Source: Coprinellus micaceus
Taxonomy: Eukaryota > Basidiomycota > Agaricomycetes > Agaricales > Psathyrellaceae
Direction of reading: 5' to 3'
Length of the DNA stretch: 64,000 bases
Assembly: GCA_951394405.1 (NCBI GenBank)
Contig: OX596340.1
Location: 744,001-808,000 of the forward strand
This document shows positions 20,969 to 32,778 of this stretch, in pieces. Position 1 is the stretch's first letter, and each line of letters opens with the position of its first letter. Position numbers and translations under genes: made by a program. Below the pieces are notes generated by a model. That model worked only from the letters and a program-made list of their open reading frames with translations. It was not told the DNA's origin and did not search any database.

Positions 20969-22740
20969 GGATTTGAGACTATCATCACCCAGGTTGAGTC
21001 AGTGGCTTCAAAGACAGGAAGGGGGAACAGGACCCACCCTACCGACATGTGGAAATGGCGGTTCCGAGTCTGGTATTTTGGGTTCTTCCAAGGGCAAGTT
21101 GAGTATGGACCGTATATACTCGAGTATTTGAACTTGATTCAAACAGGGGGCGGACGGTAGGGAGCTCAAGGTTTGAAGGAGTTTTGGCTTTTTGTCTGCC
21201 GTCTGCCCTTTATATACTACTATATTATATAGAACACAACACCCACGTCACCTGATGCGGCTACATGCCCACGCCTGGGACATGCTGATGTTTTCGCCTG
21301 CCCAGGATAGCCTGAGTGACCACACACACCCCTGTTCAGAATTGCGCTATTCTGTGGCCAACCAGGAAATACCCACAAACCAAAATTCGACGGCAACCAA
21401 CAGGATCGCCAGGTTTGATTGCGAGAAATGCGAGTTAAGTTGCTCAGACACTCTATCGAACTCATAAGCTTGGCACACATACTTGGCGCCACTTGCACCC
21501 ACGTATGGCACACTCCTGCTGCCTGCCCGAACTAGCCCCAAGTCTAATGCTACCATTGCCTCGCCATCCACAAACAGGACGGCAGGAAGTGCCGTTCAAG
21601 GGTGATGTTAATGAATGGTATTCTATCGGTACTGGAAGTGAGTTGATCAATGGCATAGGCGTAGCCGGTAATAAGACCTGACGAAGACTCAGACTAAGCG
21701 CAGAGGCTCAGCTGCTACCCCGCACTCGAGAGACGATCACTTCAAAGCAAGGGTTTTGAATTGACGAAACCCTTCGAAAACCCGGAGATCGAGTCATCAT
21801 AAAGGTCCCACTGTAGATATCAACCGTAGGCTCGCGAGTCAGGAATTCAGCCAAGAGGTTGACATTTACAAGTGAAGAGTGGCCCTTTTGGGCATGCGGA
21901 ATGATACAGATGACAAGCTAGGTGGTTGTCGTACCTAGGGTCACGAGAGTCATTCAAGGCACTTAGGACTGACTATCGCAACGCCTACGACTCATATGAG
22001 CATCCACGAGCGACCCCCACACATGTGGGCTTTCCACCGAGAAAGCCCCGCAATTTCTAAATCCCAAGCTACCAGCAGACTCTGGGTCTAAAAAAAACCG
22101 GTGCTCGCTCAATGAGATTTCGACGTTCAACGTTCAACGTTCAACCGTCATCGAAGCCCGTCGGTTTCCCATTTAAATTAAGATCAGAGCAGCGGGGTGT
22201 ATGGGAATCGGCGAATCGCAGTGGGCACACCCAAACCTCGAGGTCCAGGCTACATGCTTGCAGGCGATGAGCAACAGCCTACAGGGAGTAGACGGTGATC
22301 TTGAAGCGAAGGATGCGCGATTACAAGTGGCGGGTGTGCAGCTATGATGGAGCCGCGATATGCACGGCATGCTGCCGATTCATTTCTCTCGCAGTCCTCT
22401 GCGAGCCAACGGTTCCCAGGTGAGATGTTAGAGCGATTTGGTCAAGACTTGTCATAAATGCTTTGGTTTGTTTGGGCTGTTTGTGTGGTGCTCCTCCAGC
22501 TCCTTTGGAGCAGCTGAGGTGAGCATGTGTGTAACATGACTGCCGTGTACCCATGCGCCCTTGCCATGGAAGCTACTAATCTCATGCATGCTAACACTAG
22601 CCCCTACAACCCTTTGCTTTTGTTGTCGGTTGGGTTCGAGTACCTTTTTTATGTAGCTGACAGCACTCACATCGGGTGACGGGCAAATGTTTGTACCCAC
22701 CTCCGATGACTTGTGGCCTTGTACCAACCTTAGAAGAATA
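20969..22740. other. long stretch without recognised gene
   Basis: About 1.8 kb of short, unconvincing frames on both strands. It contains a 3x CGTTCAA tandem at 22134-22154 and ends in a (CA)n run of about 19 bases at 22741-22759. Confidence 0.45.
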
Positions 22741-22760
22741 CACACACACACACACACACG

Positions 22761-22766
22761 TATAAA
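22761..22766 (+). promoter_or_regulatory. TATA box, PD-(D/E)XK-like gene
   Basis: TATAAA directly after a (CA)n run and 120 bp before the ATG at 22886. A pyrimidine-rich leader follows, as is common in fungal promoters. Confidence 0.5.
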
Positions 22767-22810
22767 ATGCCCCCAGAGTCGGAGTAGAATTCGCAATTCC
22801 GGATATCCCT

Positions 22811-22841
22811 CCAAGTGCCGTCCTACCTACCTACCTACCTC
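22811..22841 (+). repeat. left copy of a direct repeat flanking the gene at 22886
   Basis: CCAAGTGCCGTCC followed by four TACC/ACCT repeats. The same word recurs at 24263-24294, 1452 bp away, on the other side of the gene. Confidence 0.6.
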
Positions 22842-22885
22842 CAATACCCCTCGTCCTCTTTCAAATCATTTTTTCTACTAAAGCA

Positions 22886-24079
22886 ATGGACAACTTCCTG
22901 TACAGAATTGAATTATCCGGTGCGGCCCTCTTCAACTCCATCGCATTCCTCTATTCTCGATCCAACTCGCGCAATACCGAGGATTGCACACACGCACTCT
23001 GGAATCTTGTCGTTTCAGGCCTATGCAAAGGCCGTCCCAACCACCTCCTTCCAACTCCGCAGTACCACCTCTGGATTGCCAAAAACGAACCTCAAGATTT
23101 CCTGCCTAGCTCCAATCAAAGACCCAGTTATGACCAAGGCTACACGGATGATCTTTCGTTCACGACAAACGCGGAGTCAGGCATAATTGAAGTTATTCCT
23201 GATTATGTTGTTCTGATGCCTCGGGTCGCCTTTCGGTCACCAAACGTCGACTGGCTGGGCCCAGCTCCGAGAGGGGCGAAAAGTCCAGGTACCACCTTGG
23301 AGGCAGCTTGGGGATTCTTGAAGGGTCTTTTGTTCACTTTCCCACAATGGCCATGCACTCGAGTTCCCCAACTCTCCATACCACTTATTGTGGAACTCAA
23401 GCGCCCAGTATCCCGCAATCCAAAAACAATTAACAGCCATATCAATCACATCCAGATGAGGACAGAAGAGGCTGTCTCACAGGCCGAGGCGCAGGGTCTA
23501 TGCTTGTTCATGGCGGGGAAATTCAGCCACCAGGAGGAGGTCGTTTTGATAGCGGCGACCGCAGATTATTGGAGGTTCCGGGTTATGACTCGCACTCAGG
23601 TCGTGAAAAGCAGGAAAGTATTCGTGAAGAACGAATACCTCGGCCTTAAGGGCGTTAAATTCCGGGAGGTAGACGCAGTTGACGACTCAGAGTTTCAGTC
23701 TAATGTTGTTCCGTACATTGAAGACTCGGACACTGAGGTGCTGTCTTCCAGGGAGATTAGGTCTCGACAGAAGGACCATGCGGATGCAAATAGGGAAGCT
23801 GGACAGTCAAACACTTACTCAATCGCCGAGATCAACAAATTAAAGGACTTGAATGAAAGGACGCAGGCGGTGAAAAAGCTACGGCGGGCGACATTCAACA
23901 ATTCGGAGGATTGGATCGCGTCTAGCCCAATTAAGCTTGACAAGGGCATTGTCGGATGCAAAAATTGGTCTCCAATCTTCCAGATAGGCACTGAGGCATC
24001 TCACGTTGCCTTGGAGTATATATCCCAACGCCTGAATCGACTTGCAGATGCTGTGTACGAAGATGACGAAGATTTATAA
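22886..24079 (+). CDS. hypothetical protein with PD-(D/E)XK-nuclease-like signature
   Basis: Intronless 397-aa frame. I do not recognise a named family. Residues 100-175 show the layout of PD-(D/E)XK phosphodiesterases. IPDYVVLM supplies D106. After a loop, IPLIVELKRP supplies E170 and K172. A helix with E194/E195, Q199 and Q203 follows. The ~60-residue spacing is plausible for the fold. The C-terminal third is charged and probably partly disordered (DSEFQ, EDSDTE, RSRQKDHAD), ending in acidic YEDDEDL. There is no signal peptide or membrane segment. It has a TATA box, a C-rich leader and flanking direct repeats. Whether it is an active nuclease, a transposon-related gene or a divergent non-catalytic fold is open. 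Confidence 0.6.
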   Translation: MDNFLYRIELSGAALFNSIAFLYSRSNSRNTEDCTHALWNLVVSGLCKGRPNHLLPTPQYHLWIAKNEPQDFLPSSNQRPSYDQGYTDDLSFTTNAESGIIEVIPDYVVLMPRVAFRSPNVDWLGPAPRGAKSPGTTLEAAWGFLKGLLFTFPQWPCTRVPQLSIPLIVELKRPVSRNPKTINSHINHIQMRTEEAVSQAEAQGLCLFMAGKFSHQEEVVLIAATADYWRFRVMTRTQVVKSRKVFVKNEYLGLKGVKFREVDAVDDSEFQSNVVPYIEDSDTEVLSSREIRSRQKDHADANREAGQSNTYSIAEINKLKDLNERTQAVKKLRRATFNNSEDWIASSPIKLDKGIVGCKNWSPIFQIGTEASHVALEYISQRLNRLADAVYEDDEDL

Positions 24080-24262
24080 CCCACCCGGAGAAGTAAGCAA
24101 TGTCATACAGAGTACTCGATGTCCGGCTAAGCTCCATTTTTCCAATTTCAAGGTCCGCACGCTCCCAGTCGACATGCCACCGTAACGTCGCCATCGGTGA
24201 GGCTTTGTTCTTTTTCATTCTCTGTCCTGTTTAGTGTTGAAAGCGGCCGTTCCTGATTGGGA

Positions 24263-24294
24263 CCAAGTGCCGTCCTCTACCTACCTACCTACCT
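24263..24294 (+). repeat. right copy of the direct repeat
   Basis: CCAAGTGCCGTCC followed by TC and TACC repeats, matching 22811-22841 in the same orientation. Confidence 0.6.
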
Positions 24295-24425
24295 GCTCGA
24301 CGCATTATGTATTCTTAGTCTGTCTGTCTGTTTGAATACTAATAGCTCTATGGAGGCCCGGTGTCTGAGTTCAAGATCGTTTATTTCCCTAGAAGCTGTC
24401 TTTTACAGTTAAATATATTTGCGTT

Positions 24426-24925
24426 GCCCGTCAAGCGTTAAGCGCCCACCACGCACCGTGAGAATAGAACTGCGAAACGCCGTGACCCGGAAGAGCACGC
24501 TGTCACTTCGTTCTGCCACCCCCCTCCCGACGCGGCGGTCGCGCCTACTCACCGCCATGTTAGTTTCCTCTGTCGTAAGTTGCCTGTCCTTCGAATCCCG
24601 GGTCAGGCAGCCTGAAACTGAATGCGGTGGCGGGACAAAGCGCTTGGACCCATGACCCACATCAGTTTTAGGCCTGGTATGTCAGGTATGTCGCGAGGGC
24701 AACGCGAGGGTATATGGACCATTTACGAGAACCTGGGCACCGGACTGGAATCGCACGAGGACCATTCATAAAACATGGACGGGAAGACTGGGGCTATACC
24801 TTTCATTGCCACGTAACGGCCAGTTTTGAGCCTATGATTTGAGCTGATTTGAGCCTTTCCTTGGTCGCTTTCACACTCTGTCTTCGCCCTCCCGTGGAAA
24901 ACACTCGGACGTCGTCTTGCCACTG
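24426..24925 (+). repeat. uninterrupted copy of the ~0.5-kb older repeat
   Basis: Colinear with 13438-13564 plus 19779-20092. It has no coding frame of note, and I saw no clear terminal inverted repeats or target duplication. It may be a solo LTR or non-autonomous element too old to classify. Confidence 0.55.
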
Positions 24926-25517
24926 GTAAAGCATCCCATGGTTGTCCAGCCTTCCTCTTGTCCCTTATCAGGCCCTGACCCACTCCCTAATCTCCATGTG
25001 CACCGGATCTTGAGGCTTCGTTTTTTTCTGGGCAGCGCTATACCCCACCAACCTAACAATAATATGACTCGTGTCCCCAACAGCCGGCTAATAGTACACG
25101 GTTCGATCCTATATCCCCTGGTCTCCCCCGCTTTAACATCGCCGTCGACGTTTTCTCCACTTCAAAGCGCAGAAGAGCAGATTGAAAGCCGGCTGATTCT
25201 AAACTCGACCATTCACCCAGTCGATCCCAGTCGATGCCCCTGGTATTCACGTTTGCCCGCGCACCAAACAGTTGCAAGGGGCCCGCCCCGATTCAGGAAA
25301 ACATCCGTCCCTTCTTACCGCCGGCAAGAGGCGGCATCGTCAATGAGGTCACTTCGGCCGACCGGTCAACCAATCATCTCTCGACTCGCAGGTTGCAGGT
25401 GCACGGTGCACGGAAATTTCACACCAGAACCTTTCCGAAAGGCCCTGTCGGAACGCAAGCCGCGCGATCTAGCTATCTGAGCTCGTGCTGAACGGATTTC
25501 GAAGTCATTTTTTGCGT

Positions 25518-25524
25518 TATAAAT
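25518..25524 (+). promoter_or_regulatory. TATA-like box of the MFS gene
   Basis: TATAAAT 181 bp upstream of the chosen ATG at 25705. Confidence 0.35.
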
Positions 25525-25704
25525 GGAGGGGTGTCGAGTCAGAGGACCCTAATCTTTAACGTCGTATCTTTCCTACGACGAGGAGTGCTACGGCTTTCTG
25601 GCCTCTCATATATCCCCGTGCCTTGGGCTTGCTACTCAGCCGACGTTCGCATTGCTTCGAATCTTGGCCTCCCGACGCTTTCTACTGCATCCGCACCTGC
25701 AGCT

Positions 25705-28031
25705 ATGACGCCTTCGCTAGTGAACGCCGAGAAACCGGCTTCAAGCCCGCCACCTCCCCCTCCTACCGCTACTACTGGTGCTGAAAGTGCCCCTCTTCCC
25801 CTCTCCCCTACGCCTAGTAAACCAAAGTCCGCCAAACCCCACAAGGCCTTCGATATCGAGCATGTACCTGTGGACGATGACCCTAGGCAATGGTCGCCAT
25901 TGCGGAAGGTAAGCCCTTCTCCAGCTTCTCCCTCTCCAAGCGCTCCTAGTTTCTACCTTTTCATTAAATGCGATCCCCAGAATGCCTGCTTGATCCTCAT
26001 CTCTGCTGCCTCAATGCTCGCTGGTCTGGGAAACAGCATCCAGAATCGTTCGTGAACCCCTCAAAACCCCTTCCTCCAGTGCTCACCGGATTCCTATGTA
26101 CCCGCCGGGGCAACTCAAACGTTGAACAGCCGCGGTGAAGGAAATGCAAGACGACCTCCCAGCAACGAGTTCCCAGTTCAGTTGGAGCATTTCTACATTC
26201 GTTCTAATTCAGGGTCTCTTTCCTCTCGCATGGACCGCCATAAGTGAGATCAAGGGAAGGAGGGTTAGTCCCCGCTCCTTCCTCGCCCCTCGACGTTCCA
26301 CTCACCCCTGCACCCAGCTCGTGTACCTGACGTCCTTGCTTCTCTTTACCGTTGGGTCGATAGTGATTGCGATAAGTAACAGTATAGGACTGTGAGTCGC
26401 TCGCCATCCCTGTTTCCGTGGCCTTGCCTTGACTGACTTGAATACAATAGTGTTATCGGATTTAGATGCTTCCAAGCTGCTGGGTAGGTCATTTAGGCTC
26501 GTACGTTTCGGTGAAAATTCACTTACTCATCGTCTCTACCAGCTCGAGCGCAGTCATCTCCATCGGAGCGGCCACACTCGCCGACATTTTCGAACCTGCA
26601 GAGCGCGGAACAAAGGTACCTTTCCCTCCCTCCCCATTCGCCACCCTGCCACACTCACAAACCTTGTACTCTCCCAGATGGGTGTCTACTACATGGCACC
26701 TCTTCTTGGCCCGTCTCTAGGCCCCATATTTGGCGGCGCCCTTACCACTGGCTTTAGCTGGAGAGCCATCTTCTGGTTCCTCACCGTCGTCTCCGGAACC
26801 AGCTTCCTCGCTTTTGTCTTCCTGTTCAAGGATACCTTCCGCAAGGAACGAAGCCTGACGTATCAAAATGCACTTCGCCAACGCATGGAACACGCCGCTT
26901 CCAAGGAATCCTCCCGCCCAGTTTCTCGTCGTCCGAGTACTGAGAATACCGCTCAGTCGAGGCCCTCTGAAAAGGATCTAGAGAAAGTCAATGCAAAGGC
27001 CGAGGCGATGGCCGTTCAGGAGCCTCCCCCGGACATCAAGCCCTCGCTCAAGGATCTCAGTCCGATACGACCCATCGGTCTTGTTTTGCGGAGGAAGAAT
27101 AACTCAATGGTCTTGTTCGCCTCTGGTTCGTCAATCCCTCTGCCTCTACGCCGGCGGTGCTGATAGTCGATTGGTAGGCTTGCTCTTTGCATTTGGTCTC
27201 CTTGTCCCATACACATCCGCCCGCACGCTAAGCGCATTCTACAACTACGAGGCTTTAAAAATTGGGCTTGTAATTCTATCCTATGGAACTGGTAAAGCCC
27301 AACGCTATTGGGGGCTGGAATCCCGCTGATCCATATCTTCCAGGTTGTATGGTAGGAAGCTTTTTGGGTGGGCGGTGGTCTGACCACCAGCTAGCCCGTC
27401 TCAAGCGCGAAAACGGGGGTGTAGGAAAGCCAGAGGTACGTCCAAGTAATCGCTCCTTCCTGTACGAGAGACGACGAACGTCATTTGTTCGTAGATGCGA
27501 CTTCACAGCATCACCGTTGGTGCGATCCTATTACCACCATTTACAATCGCCTTTGGGTGGGTATGCAAACAGCACGTCCACGTCTCCGCCGTCTGCGTCT
27601 TCCTCTTCTGCTGTGGCTTCTTATCCATGTATGTTCCCATTTACTCAAGTGTCGTGACTCCCTGACGGACTTACGCTCTGTTCCCCAGCTGGATTTACGC
27701 AAGCACACTCGCCTACATTGTCGACGCCAACAACGGCCGTTCTTCAACAGCCGTAGCTTGCAACAGCGCATTCCGAGGGGTGTTCGCTTTTGTTGCGATA
27801 CAAGTCGCCGTCCCTATGCAGGTAACGTTGTTCTGCCCGGTCCTCGACTCGAGTTCAGTATGATCTCACAGCCTACTTACCTTGAATTAGGACCACCTCG
27901 GCGATGGCTGGATGTATACCATCTGGGGAGGCCTTATGGCGCTCAGTGGGGGCCTGATCTTCCTTGTCTCGCACAAGGGTGAAAAGTGGCGTGAGGAATT
28001 GGAAGCTTCTGAAATGAATGCCTCCCGATAG
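25705..28031 (+). CDS. MFS drug:H+ antiporter (DHA1 type), 12 exons
   Basis: Exons: 25705-25908, 25981-26047, 26130-26263, 26318-26391, 26451-26483, 26543-26615, 26678-27125, 27178-27291, 27344-27435, 27495-27628, 27689-27821, 27891-28031. These give 548 aa, with every phase matching and total length divisible by three. It is a proton-coupled plasma-membrane exporter by family. A Pro-rich cytosolic N-terminus (to ~60) precedes 12 predicted membrane helices. The loop 2-3 signature reads SEIKGRR, the DHA1 motif GSSAVISIGAATLADIF then ERGTKMGVYY follows, and motif C-like GPSLGPIFGG is present. A ~100-residue charged central loop (Ser, Glu and Lys rich) splits the two halves. The second half has GGRWSD and ends in a short cytosolic tail. 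Substrate is unknown. Confidence 0.88.
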
Positions 28032-28570
28032 AGTTCTTACCCAGCCATGTACATACCATAGACTCATTTTAGACGACTAATATAGATATCTATTGCTTTA
28101 GTATTCCACCTATTCGCCAACCGACAAGCTCTTCTTGGAGGTAGACCCGCCATCTTGTATCACGAGAGGCGACATTCGGGAATGCTCCTGACTGGAGCGA
28201 CCGTTCGGAGGAAGGCGATCCGATTAACCAGGGGCAAGGAAGTCGACTACATGTGGGAGAAACGAGAGTGGAAGCTGGAGAATGGGTACGATGCGAACGA
28301 AAGTGCAATAGGTTACTGGACAATGGGAATGTAGATACGCACAGAGCAGTTGGCCTGCGAGACTAGGTGTACATAGGGTTTGTGGTATTAGGGAGCGTGG
28401 AAGAAAGGTGGTTGCGATGCAAAACTAACAAGGGGTAGGGGGAATCAAGCCTCGGTGCGCGAAGAACGATAGGACTGCAGTCCGAGATTCTGTTCTAGTT
28501 GACAGGAGGAAAGAAGAAAGCTGAGATTAATGCATGGTGGAAAGCAAAGGAACGAATGAATGAAAGTGGT

Positions 28571-31500
28571 TTATGCAGTGGTAGAGTTGGCTTCGGCATT
28601 CACACCCTACAAAAATAGTTAGTACACAGCGAGTACGAAGGCTAGGCACGGGGACTTACAGTAGACCGACAAGCTGGGCAGTTGTTCCTTCCGGTCTGCA
28701 ACCAAGTATCCACACAACCCTGGTGGAAAGCATGACGACAAGACATGACACGAACATCATCCTCAGGTTCATAGTCATCCAAACAAATCAAGCACTAATG
28801 GTCGTGAAGTTAAGCACAAATTGAAGATATACAGAAGAGGTAACACCACGTACGCGTTCAGTGCAGTTAGACGAGATCTTCCCTGCCTCTTCATACTCGG
28901 CAAGTTGAGCAGGTTTAATGGTCTCCAAACCAGACTTATCGATCTCCTCCTTGGTCACGGTAGGAGGCTTAGCATGACCCAACATCTCAGCCAACTCCCT
29001 GTAGCGGAACGTCAGTGACACAAACACAAACAAGAAGACGAGAAAGTACGCACAACAACGCCTCGAAGGACTGGAAGCTCTCCGGCCCACCGGTGACAAT
29101 CGTATGGTCAGGCGGATAATAACCTCCAATCACGTAGATGAGGAAAGTACGAGATCCAGGGCCTGCAGGAAGTCCCATGCCCATGCCCATACCAGCTCCA
29201 GCTGCTCCACCCATACCTCCCATGGTCATACCCACTCCCAGACCACCAGCCCCAGCCCCAGGGACCGGAGGCCTAAGAGGAGACGCAGCGCCGGCCCCGA
29301 AAGGCGAAACAGGTGAACGGAGGGCTGGACCCGGTCGTTCCTCTCGCATCTGGTTGTGAAGGTCACGAAGCTGCTCCGCGTACCGCGACCAAGCTGTCGA
29401 CCCAGTGGCCCTCTCGCCTCCACTCCCAACTGGGCTGGACGCACCACGAACAGGGCTCGTCCCAAGGCCGCCCCCAGCCCCACTTCCACTGGCACCTGCG
29501 CTGGTGCTCGCATTAGCGGCTGCGCGGGCACGAGCGTCGGCAGCAGCAGCGAGACGAGCGGCCCTTGCTTGCCGAGCTTTCTCGCGCCTCTCCTGCTTCT
29601 TCTTCTTCTCCTCTTTCGCCGCCCGCTTAGCCTCCTTCTTGGCCTCAGCTTTGGCCAAAGCCCTTGCCCTCGCGTTCCGATCCGACCTTCGGTAGTAATC
29701 ATCGCGAGCTTCCTCATCTCCCTGTTCCTCATCTTCCGACTCCTCTACTTCCTCCTTTTCATCTTCACTATCCTCTTCCTCATCGTCCGCATCGTCCAAA
29801 TCCAATGCCTCGTCCTCAGCGATCAACTCATCCACATCCCGACGGGGTTGTGGGCGCGGCCGTGAAGGACCGCCAGCATCTTCGTCTTCAACCTCCTCGA
29901 CGGTGACCCTCTGTCCCCGACTCCTGTTCTGGGTCTCGCGCATTTGGCTGCCCAACCTCTCCCAAGGATCTCTCCGGTCCTGCGCTCCAGCAGCACCACT
30001 ACCACCCCGCGTCAAACGCTCCAAGGAGTCATACAAAAGGGCATCGGCCTCAGCTTCAGCCTCCGCCTCGCGCAGCATGTCCTCCAAGACCGCGAGCTCT
30101 TCCTGGCGGGTTCTAGCATGACCAGTACCTGGGGCTGCGAACGATGGCATAGGTGGGGGTGTGCGGGCGGTGTTGTGAGTATGGTTGTGCAGGTGGTTGT
30201 GAAGGTGGCCATGGGTATGAGTATGGTTCTGTGTGGCGGGCACGGCCTCAAAGCCGAACTGTCCAGCTGCTACGGACTGCAGACCAACCACGATGACGGG
30301 GACGACAGTCTGACCAGCGGGAGGGGGCAAGAAGTTGGGGAGGAATGGAGTAGTCGTAGGTGCGGGGGTAGTGCTGTTGGCTATAGGGAAGGATCCAGGA
30401 GGTTGGGGTGAAGAGGTGGGGTGCTGTGATCCTGAACTACTGGACGCATCGTCGGTCGAGGTCGGAGGGGTAGAAGATTCTGAGGTGGAGATGGGGGTGG
30501 TGGCTGAAGGAGACGCAGAGGGTGATGTGGAGGGTGAGGGGGCGGCAGAGTTGATGGCGGGGAACCTGTACAACCTCCACCAATTGATGCGACCAGACTC
30601 GTCCATCCTGCCGTTTCTTGACCCAGTGCTGCTCATCGGACCAGAGGCCGGCGTGCCATTGGTTGCGGGGGTTGTTTCCGAGGTAGGTTGGCCAGTGGCA
30701 GTTTGGTCGGGGCTGGGGGAAGGGCCGGTTGCTCGAGGAGTGGCATCGCCGTCGACCTGTTCACCTAAAGGTTGCAGCCCGATACCAATCTCACGCGCCA
30801 GAGTGTCCATGAAGCGTTGGCGTTCTGGTGGGCGAGAAGGTATTATCAGTAAAGGCGTTCGTATACGATAACAAAGTTGCACATACCCTCATCAGACATC
30901 GGAGCGTCATCCTCGCCATCGTCCGTGGTCTCATTCTCCCTAGTGTCGCTTTCAGAGTCAGTAATACTTTCAAGAGCGGGCATATCATCATCTACGTCAT
31001 CCGCAGGATGCTCGCCATCGAGAGCAAGGGCTGTGACAGGGTCTACATCCATTGACAGTGCTGTAGGGGTCGGCAATGGTGGTGGAGTTGTCAAAGGAGG
31101 GGGCGGTTGTGAAGCAGACGCAGATTGGGTAGATGTCGAAGCAATAGGAGCCTCAGTCGCCTCCTGCTCTGGTCGCTGACGTTCCGTGGACCCCTCTTCC
31201 GTCTCTTCCCCTGTCAGAGCCACTCTCAAATCAGACTGAAGGTCCACCAGGAACCTATCAAAGCTGCCTTCAGGTGGCAAAACCCCGCTTCCTGCGCCCT
31301 CGTCACTGATCTCGTCGTCGACCGGAACCGTACCGCGAGCTCTCACGTCCCCATCCGGCGATGTCGTCGTTGATGTTGAACCAGGAGAGGAGGGCGCCGC
31401 ACCAAAACCGTTCAACCCCAGCCCAATGTTAAACGCCCGAGCCATCTCCTCCAACATGATTTCCCTCGTATCGGTGACTCCTGGTCCTGCTCCGAGCCCG

Positions 31501-32778
31501 CCCAGACTATTTCCAGCTCCGAGACCATTGGGTCCTAAGCCTAATGAGGTGCGTGGGGAGGGTGTCGGCCTCAGACCAAGTCGTTCCCGAATTGTGCCCC
31601 ACGCTTGCCGCATCCTCTCCGCTCGAGACGCTGCAAACGTCGCATCCTGCTGCTGAGCCGCTTGATCGCCTGCGATAGGAGAACCGGGGTTCGTGGATCC
31701 GGGAGGTGCTAGACCGGAGGATAGAATAGGCTCGGACGAGCCGGTCAGAAGAGAGGCAGCTGTTGCGGCTGCAGCGACACTAGATAGGTATCCTCTTGGT
31801 GAGCCGACGATTGTCCGTTAGTGTAGTGTCGATAAGCACGTACCTGAGCAGTGTTCCGAGAACATCCACGCTACCTGGCGAGATCCCTGAAGATCTTGAA
31901 CCTGTATCTGATGAGGGTAGACTTTCGCTGGCACCAGTCGTAGACGAGTCTGTCGATGAGCGCCCAAAGCTAGATGGAGGGCTGGAGCGAGTGAAGGCAC
32001 CGCCTCGTGCTTCTGTGCCTGCTGTGGGCCGATCCGGTGGGGGTCGCGACACGTCTGCTGTATGAACGATTCCCTGTACGACGACGAGAGTACCCGGAGG
32101 TGGGAATTGCCTTGGGGTAGCGGTGGTTTGTGGTGGAGCCGGAGACAACGGGTTGCGGTTAAGATTAGCGCGCGATGGCACATTATCCTCCTCGTCGCTA
32201 CTGTCTGGCACTTCGCTGCGCCAACGCGAAAGAATGTCCCGGGCGTCGGATTCGTCACGCAATCCAGGAAGTGCTGGCGCTGGCGCGGGAGCGGGGACGG
32301 GTGCAGATAAGACAGGCGCTGGCGCGGGTGGTGCGGGTGGTGCGGGTGGTGGGGATGGGGCTCTCGCGATCGGTGGGGGTGGCGTATCGACGTGGGGCTC
32401 CTCAGGAAGCTCCTCAACGTCGGCTCTATTCTTGCCTTTGTCGTGGGAGAGCGCAGGAGACGGGGGCCGGTGGGAAGAGCTGGCTTCGGACTGCTGTGCA
32501 TCCTCGAGAACCTGGGGTTGGGCGGGGGATTTGGACAGACGTCGACTAGCTCTCTCGCCTCCTACATCCTCTCTCTCTCGATGAGAACCAGGCCGAATCA
32601 TGCTGACCACCTTTTTGCGGAGAGACGACCGGCTGTGCGACGATGTCGACGGTTCACTCGGACCAGGCTGTGAGCTGTTGGCGCTGGGGTCAGCGGCCGC
32701 AGCCTGGGGCGACGACGTTGAGGAAGTGGTTGCATTCTGTGGCGCCGAGCGTTGAGACCGAGAACTGGATTGACCCAT
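28571..32778 (-). CDS. large RING-H2 finger protein, putative E3 ubiquitin ligase
   Basis: Exons 31844-32778, 30887-31779, 29054-30824, 28854-28998, 28660-28794 and 28571-28606 give 1304 aa, with phases and length consistent. About 1200 residues are low complexity: Ser/Pro-rich, acidic (EEEDSEDEKEEVEESEDEE), Lys/Ala-rich and Gly/Met-rich. They lead to a C-terminal RING-H2. The zinc ligands are C1249, C1252, C1267, H1269, H1272, C1275, C1287 and C1290 (CLIC...CRHAFHQGC...CPAC). The preceding block ELAEMLG, KPPTVTKEEI and YEEAGKISSNC is typical of fungal RING-H2 ligases of this build. The start MGQSSSRSQ has G2 and S6, so N-myristoylation is possible. No transmembrane segment seen. E2 partner and substrates unknown. 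Confidence 0.85.

Noticed and set aside
22741..22759. (CA)n run as a special element
   Set aside because: Ordinary microsatellite; noted only as promoter context.
29356..30871. Several plus-strand frames across the RING gene
   Set aside because: Antisense of biased Ala/Ser/Glu-rich coding sequence; the minus frame has consistent splicing and a RING-H2.
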